A stretch of 64,000 bases of DNA from Propionibacteriaceae bacterium (GTDB lineage: Bacteria > Actinomycetota > Actinomycetes > Propionibacteriales > Propionibacteriaceae). Of this stretch, positions 7,774-17,194 are shown piece after piece (position 1 is the stretch's first letter; each line of letters starts with the position of its first letter). The translations under genes were made by a program, and so were the position numbers. The notes below the pieces were generated by a model. That model saw only the letters and a list, made by a program, of their open reading frames with translations, was not told where the DNA came from and did not search any database. The stretch spans positions 19,485 to 83,484 of the forward strand of contig JAISAO010000032.1 of assembly GCA_031266665.1 (NCBI GenBank). The letters run 5' to 3'.

Positions 7774-10311
7774 TCAGCCGGTCAAACTGCGCAAGCAGTC
7801 GTCCAGGTCCTCGGGCTTGACCAAGACCTCGCGCGGCTTCGAGCCCTCGCTGGGGCCGACCACGCCCCGGGTCTCGAGGATGTCCATCAGCCGGCCGGCC
7901 TTGGCGAAGCCGACCCGCAGTTTGCGCTGCAGCATCGAGGTCGAGCCCAGTTGCAGGTTGACCACCAGCCGGGCGGCCTCGACCACCAGCTCCAAGTCGT
8001 CGCCGATGTCCTCGGCCGCCTTGGCCGCCGCTGTGGCCGCCACCGCCACATCGGCCCGGTAGTCGGGCGGCGACTGGGACGACACCTGGGCCACGACGGC
8101 GTGGATCTCCTGCTCCGTCACCCAGGCGCCCTGCACCCGGACCGGCTTCGAGGCCCCCATGGGCAAGAACAGGCCGTCGCCCTGGCCGACCAGTTTCTCG
8201 GCCCCGGGCTGGTCCAAGATGACCCGGGAGTCCGTCATCGAACTGGTGGCGAAGGACAGCCGGGAGGGGATGTTGGCCTTGATCAGCCCGGTGACGACAT
8301 CGGTCGAGGGCCGTTGGGTGGCCAGGACCAGGTGGATGCCGGCCGCCCTGGCCAGCTGGGTGATGCGGACGACCGAGTCCTCGACGTCGCGCGGCGCCAC
8401 CATCATCAGGTCGGACAGCTCGTCCACCACCACCACCAGGTAGGGGTAGGGCTCCAGCACCCGCTGGGAGCCCGGCGGCGGCTTCAACGTCCGGTTGCGG
8501 ACGGCCTGGTTGAAGTTGTCGACGTGGCGGAAGCCGAAGGCCGCCAGATCGTCGTAGCGCTGGTCCATCTCCCGCACCACCCAGGCGAGGGCGTCGGCCG
8601 CCTTCTTGGGGCTGGTGATGATGGGCGTGATGAGGTGGGGGATGCCCTCGTAGTGGTTCAGCTCGACCCGCTTGGGGTCCACCAGCATCATCCTGACCTC
8701 GTCCGGCGAGGCCCGCAGCAGCAGCGAGGTGATCATCGAGTTGACGAAGCTCGACTTGCCCGAGCCGGTGGCCCCGGCCACCAGCAGGTGGGGCATCTTG
8801 GCCAGGTTGGCCAGCAGGAAGCCGCCCTCGACGTCCTTGCCCAAACCGACCGTCAGGGGGTGGCGGTCGCGGCGGGCGGCGGCCGAGCGCAGCACATCGC
8901 CCAGGGAGACGACCTCCTTGTCCTGGTTGGGGACCTCGATGCCGATGGCCGACTTACCCGGGATGGGCGAGATGATGCGCACGTCGGGCGAGGCCACGGC
9001 GTAAGCGATATTGCGCGACAGGGCGGTCACTTTCTCCACCTTGACGCCCGGCCCCAGCTCGACCTCGTAGCGCGTCACGGTCGGCCCCCGGGTGTAGCCG
9101 GTGACGGCGGCGTCGACCTCGAACTGGCCAAAGACGCCGGTCAGCTGCGCCACCACCTTCTGCGAGCCCTGAGTCCGGGCCTTAGGCGCTGAGCCGGGCT
9201 GGAGCAACTCCAGGTCGGGCAGGTTGTAGGCCACGTCGCTGGGCAGGGCGGGCTGGGGCTCGTCCGCGACCGTCGGGCGCGAGCGGGCGCGACGTCGGCC
9301 GGGCGTGGCCGGTGTTTGATCCTCGAGGCCGACGACGATCAACGGCGCCACATCCTCGGAGCCATCGCCGAGCTGGTCTTGGAAACGGTCGGGGAGACCG
9401 GCTGGGAAGCCGTCCTGGGAGTCGTCCGCCCAGTCCTCCCCGGTCTCGTCCTCCCCGGTCTCATCCTGGCCCGTCTCGGCCTGGCCAGTCAGTGGCACGG
9501 CGGCCTCCGAGTCGTCCTCGCCCGTGGCTTGCCGCGGCCGGGCCGCCCAGAGCCGCTCCGTCAACCCGCTGGCGGCCTCCCAGACCCGCCGCCAGGGCAG
9601 GCCGCAGACCAACAGCGCCCCCCAGACGACTAGCAGCAGCAGGACCGGCACGGCCCCCCAGACGGTCAGCAGCGACTCCCAGGCGGAGCTGGACAGCAGG
9701 CCGATCAGGCCGCCGGCCCGGCGCACGGCCTCCGGCTGGGACGACCGGGGCAGGCCCTTGACGATGTGAAGCAGGCCCAGCCCGCCGAGGGCCAGGACGG
9801 TCCAGCCCAGGGCCGGCCGGCCCCAGGGGCGGCCCACCGGTTTGCGGAAGAGCCAGCCGGCCACCGCCAGGCAGGCCAGCGGCCAGAGATAGGCCCCGAG
9901 GCCGAACAAATTGGTCAGCCCGGCCAGCGCCAGCCGGCCCAGCGGGCCGCCCCAGGAGAGGTAGCAGGCCAGCCCCGAGGCGATCCCGAGCAGCAGCAGG
10001 AAACAGGCGAAACCGTCCCGGGCGGCGCTGGCTTCGATCTGGCTGGCCGACGTCCCCGGAGCCCGGAACAGTCGTCCGGCCCCCCGCGCCAGCCCGCGCC
10101 AGGCCGCCGCCAGGCCCCGGGCCAGACGCCGTGCCCGGCTGGGGCCGGGCGGGCGGGGCGGTGGGGCGGGAGGCTGGTTCCGGGACGGGGTCTTAGACCC
10201 CGGAGGTCGCCGGGCCGCCGGGGGCCGTGGGGCCGCCGGCCGGCCGGCCGTGGTCCGGCTCGGGGAGCGGGTCCGCGATGGGGAAGCGGTGCGGGTCGCC
10301 ATGGGGGCCAC
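7774..10311 (-). CDS. ftsK: DNA translocase FtsK/SpoIIIE
   Basis: FtsK is a septum-anchored hexameric motor that pumps chromosome ends into daughter cells. The 845-residue protein has a Pro/Arg-rich start, about four membrane segments (~95-240), an acidic linker with repeated [14 protein letters not shown] units (~275-310), the motor domain with Walker [11 protein letters not shown] (~510) and Walker [12 protein letters not shown] (~625), [20 protein letters not shown], and a C-terminal winged-helix gamma domain (~775-845; [19 protein letters not shown]) that would read KOPS-like sites. The start may be GTG 10311 or ATG 10302. It is a single gene, separated by 209 bases from trpB. Confidence 0.95.
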   Translation of the reverse strand: MAPMATRTASPSRTRSPSRTTAGRPAAPRPPAARRPPGSKTPSRNQPPAPPPRPPGPSRARRLARGLAAAWRGLARGAGRLFRAPGTSASQIEASAARDGFACFLLLLGIASGLACYLSWGGPLGRLALAGLTNLFGLGAYLWPLACLAVAGWLFRKPVGRPWGRPALGWTVLALGGLGLLHIVKGLPRSSQPEAVRRAGGLIGLLSSSAWESLLTVWGAVPVLLLLVVWGALLVCGLPWRRVWEAASGLTERLWAARPRQATGEDDSEAAVPLTGQAETGQDETGEDETGEDWADDSQDGFPAGLPDRFQDQLGDGSEDVAPLIVVGLEDQTPATPGRRRARSRPTVADEPQPALPSDVAYNLPDLELLQPGSAPKARTQGSQKVVAQLTGVFGQFEVDAAVTGYTRGPTVTRYEVELGPGVKVEKVTALSRNIAYAVASPDVRIISPIPGKSAIGIEVPNQDKEVVSLGDVLRSAAARRDRHPLTVGLGKDVEGGFLLANLAKMPHLLVAGATGSGKSSFVNSMITSLLLRASPDEVRMMLVDPKRVELNHYEGIPHLITPIITSPKKAADALAWVVREMDQRYDDLAAFGFRHVDNFNQAVRNRTLKPPPGSQRVLEPYPYLVVVVDELSDLMMVAPRDVEDSVVRITQLARAAGIHLVLATQRPSTDVVTGLIKANIPSRLSFATSSMTDSRVILDQPGAEKLVGQGDGLFLPMGASKPVRVQGAWVTEQEIHAVVAQVSSQSPPDYRADVAVAATAAAKAAEDIGDDLELVVEAARLVVNLQLGSTSMLQRKLRVGFAKAGRLMDILETRGVVGPSEGSKPREVLVKPEDLDDCLRSLTG

Positions 10312-10655
10312 CGTAGCCGCCTTCGACCCCGGACTGGGACTGCCACGCCGCCCGCCGGAGCGGGCCGGGTGGATGAGGCGGACGAGAGCGGTCGCCCGCC
10401 CCGCCCCGTCTCAGCCCTGATGTGGAACAAAGGCCCGGCCACGGCCGGGCGGAGAGCCACGAAGACGTGTTCCCCGCCCCATGGGCGGCCGACCGGTCGC
10501 GGGTAGCTGATCCACCGCTTCCCGACCGCCGGGCGACCCCATCCGGGCACGCCGGCGACGTGGCCGACGCTGGACGAACCTCCGGTCCGCCTTCGCACTG
10601 GCCCCACCGCCATAACACTCGTCTAGGGCCGCTCGCCACGGGGACCAGCGGCGGA
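10312..10655. other. Intergenic region ftsK / sortase
   Basis: 344 bases without a convincing gene. It holds a perfect GCCCGGCC/GGCCGGGC hairpin (10433-10450), a copy of a dispersed CTGATCCACCG element (10507-10519) and its inverted relative CGGATCAGGGCTC (10652-10664) at the sortase stop. The ftsK promoter must lie here but I could not fix it. Confidence 0.5.
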
Positions 10656-11495
10656 TCAGGGCTCGCCGGTCTCGGCCAGCCTGGCCACCAGCACCGTCCG
10701 GGCATCCTCGAACTCGTCCGAGCAGGTCGACAGCAGCAGTAGACGGTCCCGCCCGGGGTCGAGGTCGAGGGGGCGCCAGTGGATGGCGTCGGCCCGCAAC
10801 CGGGCGAGGTGATCGGACCGGTCGCCCCGGGAGGGGAAGGCCTGGCGGTAGTGGTCGCCGGTCGCGGCGACGACGGCGACGGCGAAGAACTCCAGCCGGT
10901 ACCAGGCTCCCAGGGTTTGGAGACGGCCAAAGGGGTGGGCCTCGAAGAAGGCTTGGTCTTTGAACCGGATCAGCGGGGCGAACATCTCCCCGCTCAACAG
11001 GTTGTGGCCGTACAAGACATTGTTGAAGTCGGAGAAGTCCGGCCGCTGGCGGAAGTCCAAGAAGATGGCCCCCCGGCCGGAGGGCGTCCCCTCGGCCGTG
11101 CGCGTCAAATAATATTGATTGTCGACCGACTGCACCACCGGGTAGTCGATGGCGGTGTCGAAGACGGTCAGCCAGCCCCGGATGTCGCCGTTGCGGGAGG
11201 CCAGGGCGGCCAGGTCGGCCCCGGCGACGGTCGCCGCTTCTCCGGTCTCAGATCCGCCCGGCGGACCGGCAGAGGGATGCCCCGCGCCGGACGACTCGAC
11301 CGCTGGCGAGCCGTTCCCGGGAGCCGTCGCCCCGGACCAGCCGACGGCCGCCGCCAACGCCAGGGCCAGCCCGGGCGCCAGGAGGCGGCGGGCCAGGCCC
11401 CGCGGGGTCAGCCGCCATCGTCGGGGCGCCCCGCCGTCGCGCCCCGGCCCGGCGAGCGGCGACCCTTCGACTAGGGGATGGGGGTTCGGCCTCAT
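10656..11495 (-). CDS. Class B sortase
   Basis: This membrane-bound transpeptidase cleaves a C-terminal sorting signal between Thr and Gly and links the protein to the cell wall or to another subunit. After a basic N-terminus and a membrane segment (~35-55), the class B core follows: DIRGWL, FLDFRQ, LYGHN (catalytic H164), LSTCSDEFEDAR (catalytic C258 and R266). 279 residues, normal length. It is the last gene of the SipW/BsaA-like locus. The presence of a PPKTG sorting signal in a protein of the same locus matches the (S/P)PXTG specificity known for Clostridioides difficile SrtB, so that protein is the likely substrate. Confidence 0.9.
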   Translation of the reverse strand: MRPNPHPLVEGSPLAGPGRDGGAPRRWRLTPRGLARRLLAPGLALALAAAVGWSGATAPGNGSPAVESSGAGHPSAGPPGGSETGEAATVAGADLAALASRNGDIRGWLTVFDTAIDYPVVQSVDNQYYLTRTAEGTPSGRGAIFLDFRQRPDFSDFNNVLYGHNLLSGEMFAPLIRFKDQAFFEAHPFGRLQTLGAWYRLEFFAVAVVAATGDHYRQAFPSRGDRSDHLARLRADAIHWRPLDLDPGRDRLLLLSTCSDEFEDARTVLVARLAETGEP

Positions 11496-11520
11496 CGCAG
11501 CGGCTTCCCCGCACCCTTAA

Positions 11521-11634
11521 ATGGTTGATTCCAAGCCATGGGCTCGTCCTCACGCTCAGCCCTTGGAATCAACCATCTAGCCACCCCACGAAGTGTCCTC
11601 CCTCCGCTGCGCTCCGGTCCGGTACTTCGCGGGG
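11521..11634. repeat. Two inverted repeats between VWA gene and sortase gene
   Basis: A perfect 15-base inverted repeat (ATGGTTGATTCCAAG at 11521-11535 and its complement at 11562-11576) encloses a 26-base loop. Next to it CCCCACGAAGT (11584-11594) pairs with ACTTCGCGGGG (11624-11634) with one mismatch. They could reduce transcription into the sortase gene or stabilise the 3' end of the upstream mRNA. No U-tract follows. Confidence 0.6.
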
Positions 11635-11680
11635 ACCCCGAGGTGATGAAAACTCGGCTCATTCGTCTAAGTTCTGATCT

Positions 11681-13441
11681 CTAGGCGATCATGCCGAAGT
11701 CATTGTGGTGGACGTCCCACGAGTATTCGCCCAGCGTGACGGCCGCCGGCCTGAGGTAGATCGTCAACCAGTACTCCCGCTCCCGGCCGTAGTCCAAGGC
11801 GATCAGGCCGTGCTGGATGTCGGCCGGGTCGTGGTCCGCCGACGTCGTGGTGACGACATAGCCGACGTAGTCGTAGTACTGGGGGACGACGACGCTGAGG
11901 TTGTGGATCGGGTCGTCGCCGTCGGTCAAGGCGTGGTCGGTGAAGTCGGTCTGACCCACCTGGTGGACGCCCGAATTGGTGGTGATGTGGTGGGGCACGC
12001 CCAGGTCGGCCACTTGTAGATGGCCGGCCGACGGCAATTGGACCGGGCTGAGGCTCCGCTCGACCACAATCTGGCGCAGGTGCAAGCTGGGCCCGACCGG
12101 CTCCAGACCCGTCCGGTGATAGGTGGTGTTGCTCGAGAAAGTGGCCGGGAATTGACCTGTCAGTCTCAGCTCCACCCGGTTGTCGAAAATGCCCTCACCG
12201 ATCACATAGGCGCGGAACCTGACCGTTATCCGACCGGGCCGCAGACTGGGGTAGCGCCACGACAGCTGGTCGCGGCCGTCGACGTTCTCTAAATACACGC
12301 CCGGCTCGGTGCGGATATACATCAGACCGGCCGGCAACAAATCCACCAGAACGCCCGAATAAACTGGCGGCGGAGCCTTGGCCTGAATCAAGTCGCGCAA
12401 CACACTCTCGTGCTTGGACGGGGTTTGCCCCGGCTTGAACTGGGCCCAGCCCCAAGCCCGCACCGGTTCGCCGATCGGGTCGAAGGTGTCGTACATCTTC
12501 TCGTCGTGCGTCCGACTGGTGATCAGCGCCGGGAACTCGTCGCGCTCCACCGCGGGGTCCATGCGCAGGCCCAGCAGGACCCCGTCCGGGAAGTTCTGCC
12601 TGAAGACTTCGGCCTGGGCGTTGACGGTCGCCCAGTCGCCGCCGGCGACGGGGGGGTGGGGGAAGTCGCCCAGCCCGATCTGGAAGTCGGACATGACGAC
12701 CATCACCGGGATGCGGCTGCGGTCCGTCCGCGGTTTGACCGTGCGGACTGGGGGGGAGCCGTACCCGGGCTGTTTCGGCTGGGAGCCGCCATAGGTCGTG
12801 CTGGCGCCGGCCAACTTGTCGTTGCCGGCCCGCATGAAGACCGAGACGTCGTCGAAGAGCAGATCCGGAGCCTCGTCGAAAGCCGCGTCGATCACGCCGC
12901 CCATCGCCTCGGCCCAGACGAAGTCGGTGTCGATCTGGATATAAGTGTCGGCGGGGTCGGAGCTGTTGCGGGCGTTGCTGCTCAGAGCCATGAGGGCGAT
13001 CCGGCTGTCGGGGTAATTCTGGGACATCCATAGGCTCAAACCCCGTATCGTGTCGCCCGCCCGCCAGCGGGCGGTCTGGTGGTTGTCTTTGTCCGCCTGC
13101 CTGTCCTCCCACTCGTAGCCCCATTCGAGCGAGTCCGACCAGTCCAGCACGAATAAAACGTCATAACTCGGCCTACCGACCGCGGCCGGCGGGATGTCGA
13201 CTGTGAGGGTGTAGTCGATCTGATCGTGGACATTGACCGGTATGGGATGGCCGGGACTGCCCTCGCCGGCGGGCCCGTCGGCCACCTGGGCCGTCTGGGT
13301 CAAAACCGGCTCCGCCGCCGCCAAAACCGGCTCCGCCGCCGTCGGGATCGGGGCGGGGGCGACGGCCGCCGCCAAGGCCGCCACCAGCGTCCAGACGGCG
13401 GCCGGCCGAAGCCGGCGGATCTGGGGATATGAGTTCTTCAT
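11681..13441 (-). CDS. Secreted VWA-domain surface protein
   Basis: 586 residues with a signal peptide (residues 1-~36, hydrophobic [16 protein letters not shown]). A von Willebrand A domain (~92-310) begins with YDVLFVLDWSDSL; D100, S102 and S104 form the metal-ion MIDAS (DxSxS). The rest (~360-586) looks like beta-sandwich repeats common in Gram-positive adhesins. The chain ends at FGMIA without LPXTG-like signal or membrane segment, so it cannot be anchored by the neighbouring sortase in the usual way; it may bind the fibre non-covalently or be released. It lies in the sipW/sortase locus, 97 bases after the preceding gene. A tip adhesin role is inferred. Confidence 0.7.
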   Translation of the reverse strand: MKNSYPQIRRLRPAAVWTLVAALAAAVAPAPIPTAAEPVLAAAEPVLTQTAQVADGPAGEGSPGHPIPVNVHDQIDYTLTVDIPPAAVGRPSYDVLFVLDWSDSLEWGYEWEDRQADKDNHQTARWRAGDTIRGLSLWMSQNYPDSRIALMALSSNARNSSDPADTYIQIDTDFVWAEAMGGVIDAAFDEAPDLLFDDVSVFMRAGNDKLAGASTTYGGSQPKQPGYGSPPVRTVKPRTDRSRIPVMVVMSDFQIGLGDFPHPPVAGGDWATVNAQAEVFRQNFPDGVLLGLRMDPAVERDEFPALITSRTHDEKMYDTFDPIGEPVRAWGWAQFKPGQTPSKHESVLRDLIQAKAPPPVYSGVLVDLLPAGLMYIRTEPGVYLENVDGRDQLSWRYPSLRPGRITVRFRAYVIGEGIFDNRVELRLTGQFPATFSSNTTYHRTGLEPVGPSLHLRQIVVERSLSPVQLPSAGHLQVADLGVPHHITTNSGVHQVGQTDFTDHALTDGDDPIHNLSVVVPQYYDYVGYVVTTTSADHDPADIQHGLIALDYGREREYWLTIYLRPAAVTLGEYSWDVHHNDFGMIA

Positions 13442-13538
13442 CCGACTTATCTCCTTGTCCGAGTTGTCCAGCGGGGCCTCATCCGGGCGCCGCCGGTTCG
13501 GCGGCCGGCCGGGCCGAGGCCTGGCCGCGGGGAACGAA

Positions 13539-14192
13539 TCATTGGGCCAAGAGGCTCAGCCTCTGGTCGATCAGCAGCAATTTCGGGAGTGAGGGCGCGT
13601 GTTCCGAGCCCCACCAGCTCAGGCGGTAGTGCCAGCCCTTGGCCTCTACGGCCTCGGCTTTAACCTCGATCTTGAGGCTGGAGCCGCTGTAGCGCTCGTC
13701 CAATCCAGCGCTCAAGGTCACTCGGGTGAAGAGGCTGGTGGTGGTTTGTCCGGGGTCCAACCGGTCTAAGTAATAGTAATAATATCTATCATCTTCGTCG
13801 TCATCCCCGCCCAGGTGGTCATCGTCTTCGCCCTCTCTCCAGGCGACCGTGTTCAGGTCCAGCTTGATCTCTTGGCCGATCCGGGCCGGCAGGGCGGTGA
13901 GGCCGTCGGCCGCCACCACCGTGGGCCAGATCAGCAGACGGACGAAGCCGGACAGGTCACCGTTGTTGACCGCTCCGACTTGGTTGGCGATCGCCTCTCC
14001 CGCTCGGATCGAGGCCGTCGGCGGCGTGAAAACGTTGACCGCCGAGATCTCGAAGCGGTATTGCGGCACGGCCAGCTGATAATCGGCCGAGTCGGCGGCC
14101 GACAGCCAGGCGAAGGCGCTGTCCAGCGACAGCGCCGCCAAGGCCAACCAGGACAAGGCCACGGGGCGTAGCCATTTTCTCAACCTCACCAT
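13539..14192 (-). CDS. SipW-dependent-type signal peptide protein, small
   Basis: 217 residues from ATG 14192, which overlaps the preceding stop by seven bases. The N-terminus has KWLRP, a hydrophobic stretch and then AFAWLSAADSADYQL, the same arrangement as TFAWFTAHDS in the BsaA-like protein of this locus and typical of precursors cleaved by SipW. A very acidic patch followed by five tyrosines (~115-135; region DDDEDDRYYYYY) is unusual and may bind metal. A longer in-frame extension upstream overlaps the previous gene and lacks a signal peptide, so I rejected it. It is likely a minor subunit of the extracellular structure; no exact family recognised. Confidence 0.65.
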   Translation of the reverse strand: MVRLRKWLRPVALSWLALAALSLDSAFAWLSAADSADYQLAVPQYRFEISAVNVFTPPTASIRAGEAIANQVGAVNNGDLSGFVRLLIWPTVVAADGLTALPARIGQEIKLDLNTVAWREGEDDDHLGGDDDEDDRYYYYYLDRLDPGQTTTSLFTRVTLSAGLDERYSGSSLKIEVKAEAVEAKGWHYRLSWWGSEHAPSLPKLLLIDQRLSLLAQ

Positions 14193-14917
14193 GGCCGTTC
14201 GCCCCTCTCGGAAAGACGGTCCCCGGCGGGATCGCCGCTGGCCGCGGCCGAGGGCTGGACCATCGGCCGGAGGCGGTTGGCCGCCAGCATCAGGGCGGCC
14301 CCCAGCAGGAGGGGGATGGACCATTTGAGGAAGGGGTGGTCGAAGGACTGGCCGGTTTTAGGCGGCACGGCGGAGTTGTCTTTGACGGCGTAAAAATGCC
14401 AGATTATCTGGGCCCGGCTCTTGACGGGAAAGATTTCCAGGTCGGCGGCGACGGTCAACCTGATGGTCATGACCCGGCTGTCGCCGGCGGCGTAGACGCC
14501 GAGGTTGAGCGCCCGCTCGATCATATTGACGTCCTCGTCGCCCCGGATGCGTCCGTGGTAGAGCCGACGCCCCTCCAAAAATAGGTCCAGCTCGACCACG
14601 TCCAATGGATCGACTGGTCCGGAGCTGTCCACGGGCTCGGCCGTCATGAACAGTTCGAAGGGGATGTCGCGCTCCAGGTTGCGAATGGTCAAAGTGGTGA
14701 CCCTGACCTCGCCCGGGCGCAAGTCGCGGGCGTCGATGAGATAGTCGCCGGCGGTCTCGACCCGGATACCGTCCTGGTCGCTGATCAACAAACCGGGAGG
14801 CATGTCGTCGGCCGCCGCGCCCGGGGCCGGCCCGGCCCAGCCGACGACAGCCGCCAACAGGGCCGCCGCGGCGCGTCGCAACCGACCGCCGACCACCCGC
14901 TGGCCCGCTGCTGCCAT
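14186..14917 (-). CDS. Surface protein with PPKTG sorting signal
   Basis: 243 residues. Signal peptide at ~1-36 (AAAALLAAVVGWAGPAPGAAA), a beta-rich extracellular domain, then PPKTG at 185-189, a membrane segment (~195-215) and a basic residue cluster, i.e. a cell-wall sorting signal with P instead of L at the first position. Class B sortases of Clostridioides recognise (S/P)PXTG, and a class B sortase is encoded downstream. The cytoplasmic tail after the membrane segment is longer (~28 residues) than normal. The next gene starts inside its 3' end, so both are coupled. It may anchor the fibre formed by the BsaA-like protein to the wall. Confidence 0.7.
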   Translation of the reverse strand: MAAAGQRVVGGRLRRAAAALLAAVVGWAGPAPGAAADDMPPGLLISDQDGIRVETAGDYLIDARDLRPGEVRVTTLTIRNLERDIPFELFMTAEPVDSSGPVDPLDVVELDLFLEGRRLYHGRIRGDEDVNMIERALNLGVYAAGDSRVMTIRLTVAADLEIFPVKSRAQIIWHFYAVKDNSAVPPKTGQSFDHPFLKWSIPLLLGAALMLAANRLRPMVQPSAAASGDPAGDRLSERGERPW

Positions 14918-14997
14918 GGCTCTTCTCTCTTCAGAACGGGGCTAGCCCGGGGTGGGGCACGCGGTCCCACCCCGCCGGTTCGCCGGGTCTCCCCCGA

Positions 14998-16032
14998 TCA
15001 GTCGCAGTGCGGCTCCAGAGCCGTCAGCAAGGTGGTGTCCTTCAGCCCCCAGCCGGAGTCGGCGGTGATGGCCTCCTTGGTGTTCTGGATGGCTTCCAGA
15101 TTGACGATCAGATCGAGCCTCAGACCCGAGTACCCGCTGTCGGCCGTGACGTCCAGGCTCAAGCTGTTCAGCAGCTGGGGCGTGACGAGGCCCGGTCCGA
15201 CCCGGCCGATGTAGTAGAAGAAGCCGTCCCCGGCGTTGTAATACCACTGGTCGTTGGCCGGCTGTGACAGAGCGGCCTTGTCGGTGTAGTTCAGCGTGAT
15301 CTTCTGGCCGTCCTTGTCGGTCGCCGGGTAGCCGATCTCGGCCAGCGGCCGGACCGCCGCCGCCGCGCCGGTCATCGGCTGGGTGAATTCAGCCCAGGCG
15401 GCCTGCGTCGTGGCCTGGCCGTCGAAGGCCCAGTACTTGATATTGGAAACGATCAGCTTGCCATTTTGCCAGCCGAAGTCGGCCGTCACCCGCTGATACT
15501 TGCCGGCGTTGGCGCCGTCCAAGGCGTGGAGGGGGACGAAGGTGTAAGAGGTCTGGTCGCTGATGACGACCTTATGCATCTTCAGACTCAACCCCGCGGG
15601 CAGGCCGTCGTTCTCGACGCCGCTGCTGTTGATATAGGCTATCTGCAGATCTTTCGGATCCTCATAGGGATCGATCAGGTAGCGGTCAGCCTGGAAGAAC
15701 TGCGGGATCTGAGAGCCGCTGAGCGGCGCGTCGTTGGCCTTGGCCGGAGCGTCGAGCTTGGTCATGACCTCCTCGAAAGAGACCCGGGCCAGCACGTTGC
15801 CGGAGCCGTTGTTGGCCACGGCCACCTGCCTGGGGACCTCCTGGCCCGGGAGCCACTCGGCCGGCGGGGGTGAGTCTTTGACCAGGCTGACCGAGCCGTC
15901 GGCGATCTGGGCGATCTCGAGCGAGTTGGTCACTGAGTCATGGGCCGTGAACCAGGCGAAAGTCGCCGCCACGGCCATCACGGCCGCCAGCGCTCCGGCG
16001 GCGCAGACCGACACAGTCTGACGCTTTGTCAT
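14998..16032 (-). CDS. BsaA/TasA-like SipW-dependent fibre protein
   Basis: 344 residues starting MTKRQTVSVC, hydrophobic segment, TFAWFTAHDSVTNSLEIA, the signature of SipW-dependent-type signal peptides found in TasA, camelysin and BsaA. Mature part has the VAVANNGSGNVLARVSFEEVM stretch characteristic of this group (predicted jelly-roll subunit of extracellular fibres). GGAGAAAT precedes the ATG, only four bases after the sipW stop, so signal peptidase and substrate are cotranscribed. In Clostridium perfringens BsaA forms sortase-dependent pilus-like biofilm fibres; this locus has the same set of parts. It ends in EPHCD with no sorting signal. Confidence 0.75.
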   Translation of the reverse strand: MTKRQTVSVCAAGALAAVMAVAATFAWFTAHDSVTNSLEIAQIADGSVSLVKDSPPPAEWLPGQEVPRQVAVANNGSGNVLARVSFEEVMTKLDAPAKANDAPLSGSQIPQFFQADRYLIDPYEDPKDLQIAYINSSGVENDGLPAGLSLKMHKVVISDQTSYTFVPLHALDGANAGKYQRVTADFGWQNGKLIVSNIKYWAFDGQATTQAAWAEFTQPMTGAAAAVRPLAEIGYPATDKDGQKITLNYTDKAALSQPANDQWYYNAGDGFFYYIGRVGPGLVTPQLLNSLSLDVTADSGYSGLRLDLIVNLEAIQNTKEAITADSGWGLKDTTLLTALEPHCD

Positions 16033-16036
16033 TATG

Positions 16037-17194
16037 CTATTTCTCCTTTATTTCTCTACTGGGATGGGAAGGAATGGGTCGTCGCCTAGACGGCGCGCGG
16101 CGGGCCGGGGAGCGCGAGCCCGACCGCCGAGGTCGGCCCGGGCCAAACGTGGGGGATCGACGGGAGCCGAAACTGGCTCGCAGGGCGATGACGAAGCCGA
16201 CCGCCGCCAGGAAGAAGATCGTCGCCGACACCGGGTGGTCGCGGGCGTCTTGGATCAGCCCGCCCACTTTGGGCAGCGCCAACACCTTCCGGCCGAAGAC
16301 CAGTTCGGCCGCCACCGGCGGGTCGTCGGCGTTGTTGGCGTCGCCCCGGGTGACGAACCAGAGGCCTTGACGGCCGTCCAGCTCGGTCTTGACCTCCATC
16401 ACCCGATGGGTCAGGAAAACCTCGCTGTCCGGCCCGGTCTGAAAGGTGATGATGTCGCCGGCCGTGATCGTCTCCGGAGCGGCCCGGCGCACCAAGATCA
16501 GGTCCCCGGCCGAGAAACCGCCGGGCGGGCTGTCCGGCCCCGGAGCCATCGAGGCGGTCAAGACGCCGTAGACGCGGAAGCCGAAGAGCGACCGGTTGGG
16601 ATGGTGGCTGAGGAAGAACAGGACCGAGCCGACCACCAGCGCCAAGCAGAGGGCGGCCAGGAGGACGTCGGCGGCGATGGCCGCAGCCGGGCGCAGCCGG
16701 GCGGCGGGCGGGCGGGCCGACTGGGACCGGTCAGCGGCTGGCAGGCCGGCGACCGGCCGGGCCGGCGACGCCCCGACCCCGAGCAGTTGGTCGAGTTGGT
16801 GGTTGATATCGGTCAGACGGCGGGCGATCTGATCCAACCGGACCGTTAGAGCGGGCGCCATCGCGGTGGCCACGAAACGGCCGGGGGAATCGTCCGGACG
16901 GGCCGGCGGCGAAGCGGTTCCCAGCAGATGATCGGCGGTCGCGGCGATGCGATCTGGGACGGGCAAAGGTCCAGCCCCCGCCGTCTCGGCCGGGCTGTCG
17001 GGGCCAGGCCCGGCCACGGAGTGGGCGGTGGTCGCGCCGACGGCCTCCACCCTCGGTCCCACGACATCGGGGCCACGCCCGGTCACGGCCTGGACGGTGG
17101 TCGCGCCGGCCTCTGCCCCCGCTCCCACAACATCGGGACCACGCCCGGTCACGGCCTGGACGGTGATCGTGCCGGCCTCTGCCCTCGGTTCCAC
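16037..17194 (-). CDS. sipW: SipW-type (S26B) signal peptidase I with long N-terminal extension
   Basis: The C-terminal half is an ER/SipW-type signal peptidase: membrane segment (~172-195), GVLTASMAPGP (catalytic Ser), GDIITFQT, FLTHRVMEV (His replacing the bacterial Lys), VTRGDANNADD, a second membrane segment near the end. This type processes TasA/BsaA-like precursors, two of which are encoded downstream. The first ~165 residues are unusual: three ~22-residue repeats (AEAG-TTVQAVTGRGPDVVG) and a Pro/Ala-rich linker. GTG 17194 has a GGGAGG ribosome site; a start further inside (e.g. near MAPALTVRLDQ) cannot be excluded. A separate LepB is encoded at 36.6 kb for general secretion. Confidence 0.8.
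   Translation of the reverse strand: MEPRAEAGTITVQAVTGRGPDVVGAGAEAGATTVQAVTGRGPDVVGPRVEAVGATTAHSVAGPGPDSPAETAGAGPLPVPDRIAATADHLLGTASPPARPDDSPGRFVATAMAPALTVRLDQIARRLTDINHQLDQLLGVGASPARPVAGLPAADRSQSARPPAARLRPAAAIAADVLLAALCLALVVGSVLFFLSHHPNRSLFGFRVYGVLTASMAPGPDSPPGGFSAGDLILVRRAAPETITAGDIITFQTGPDSEVFLTHRVMEVKTELDGRQGLWFVTRGDANNADDPPVAAELVFGRKVLALPKVGGLIQDARDHPVSATIFFLAAVGFVIALRASFGSRRSPTFGPGRPRRSGSRSPARRAPSRRRPIPSHPSREIKEK
16985..17182. repeat. Three 66-bp tandem repeats inside sipW
   Basis: Three in-frame copies of about 66 bases (17182-17117, 17116-17051, 17050-16985) encode AEAG-TTVQAVTGRGPDVVG units. The first two are nearly identical, the third is diverged. The repeat may vary in copy number. 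Confidence 0.7.
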
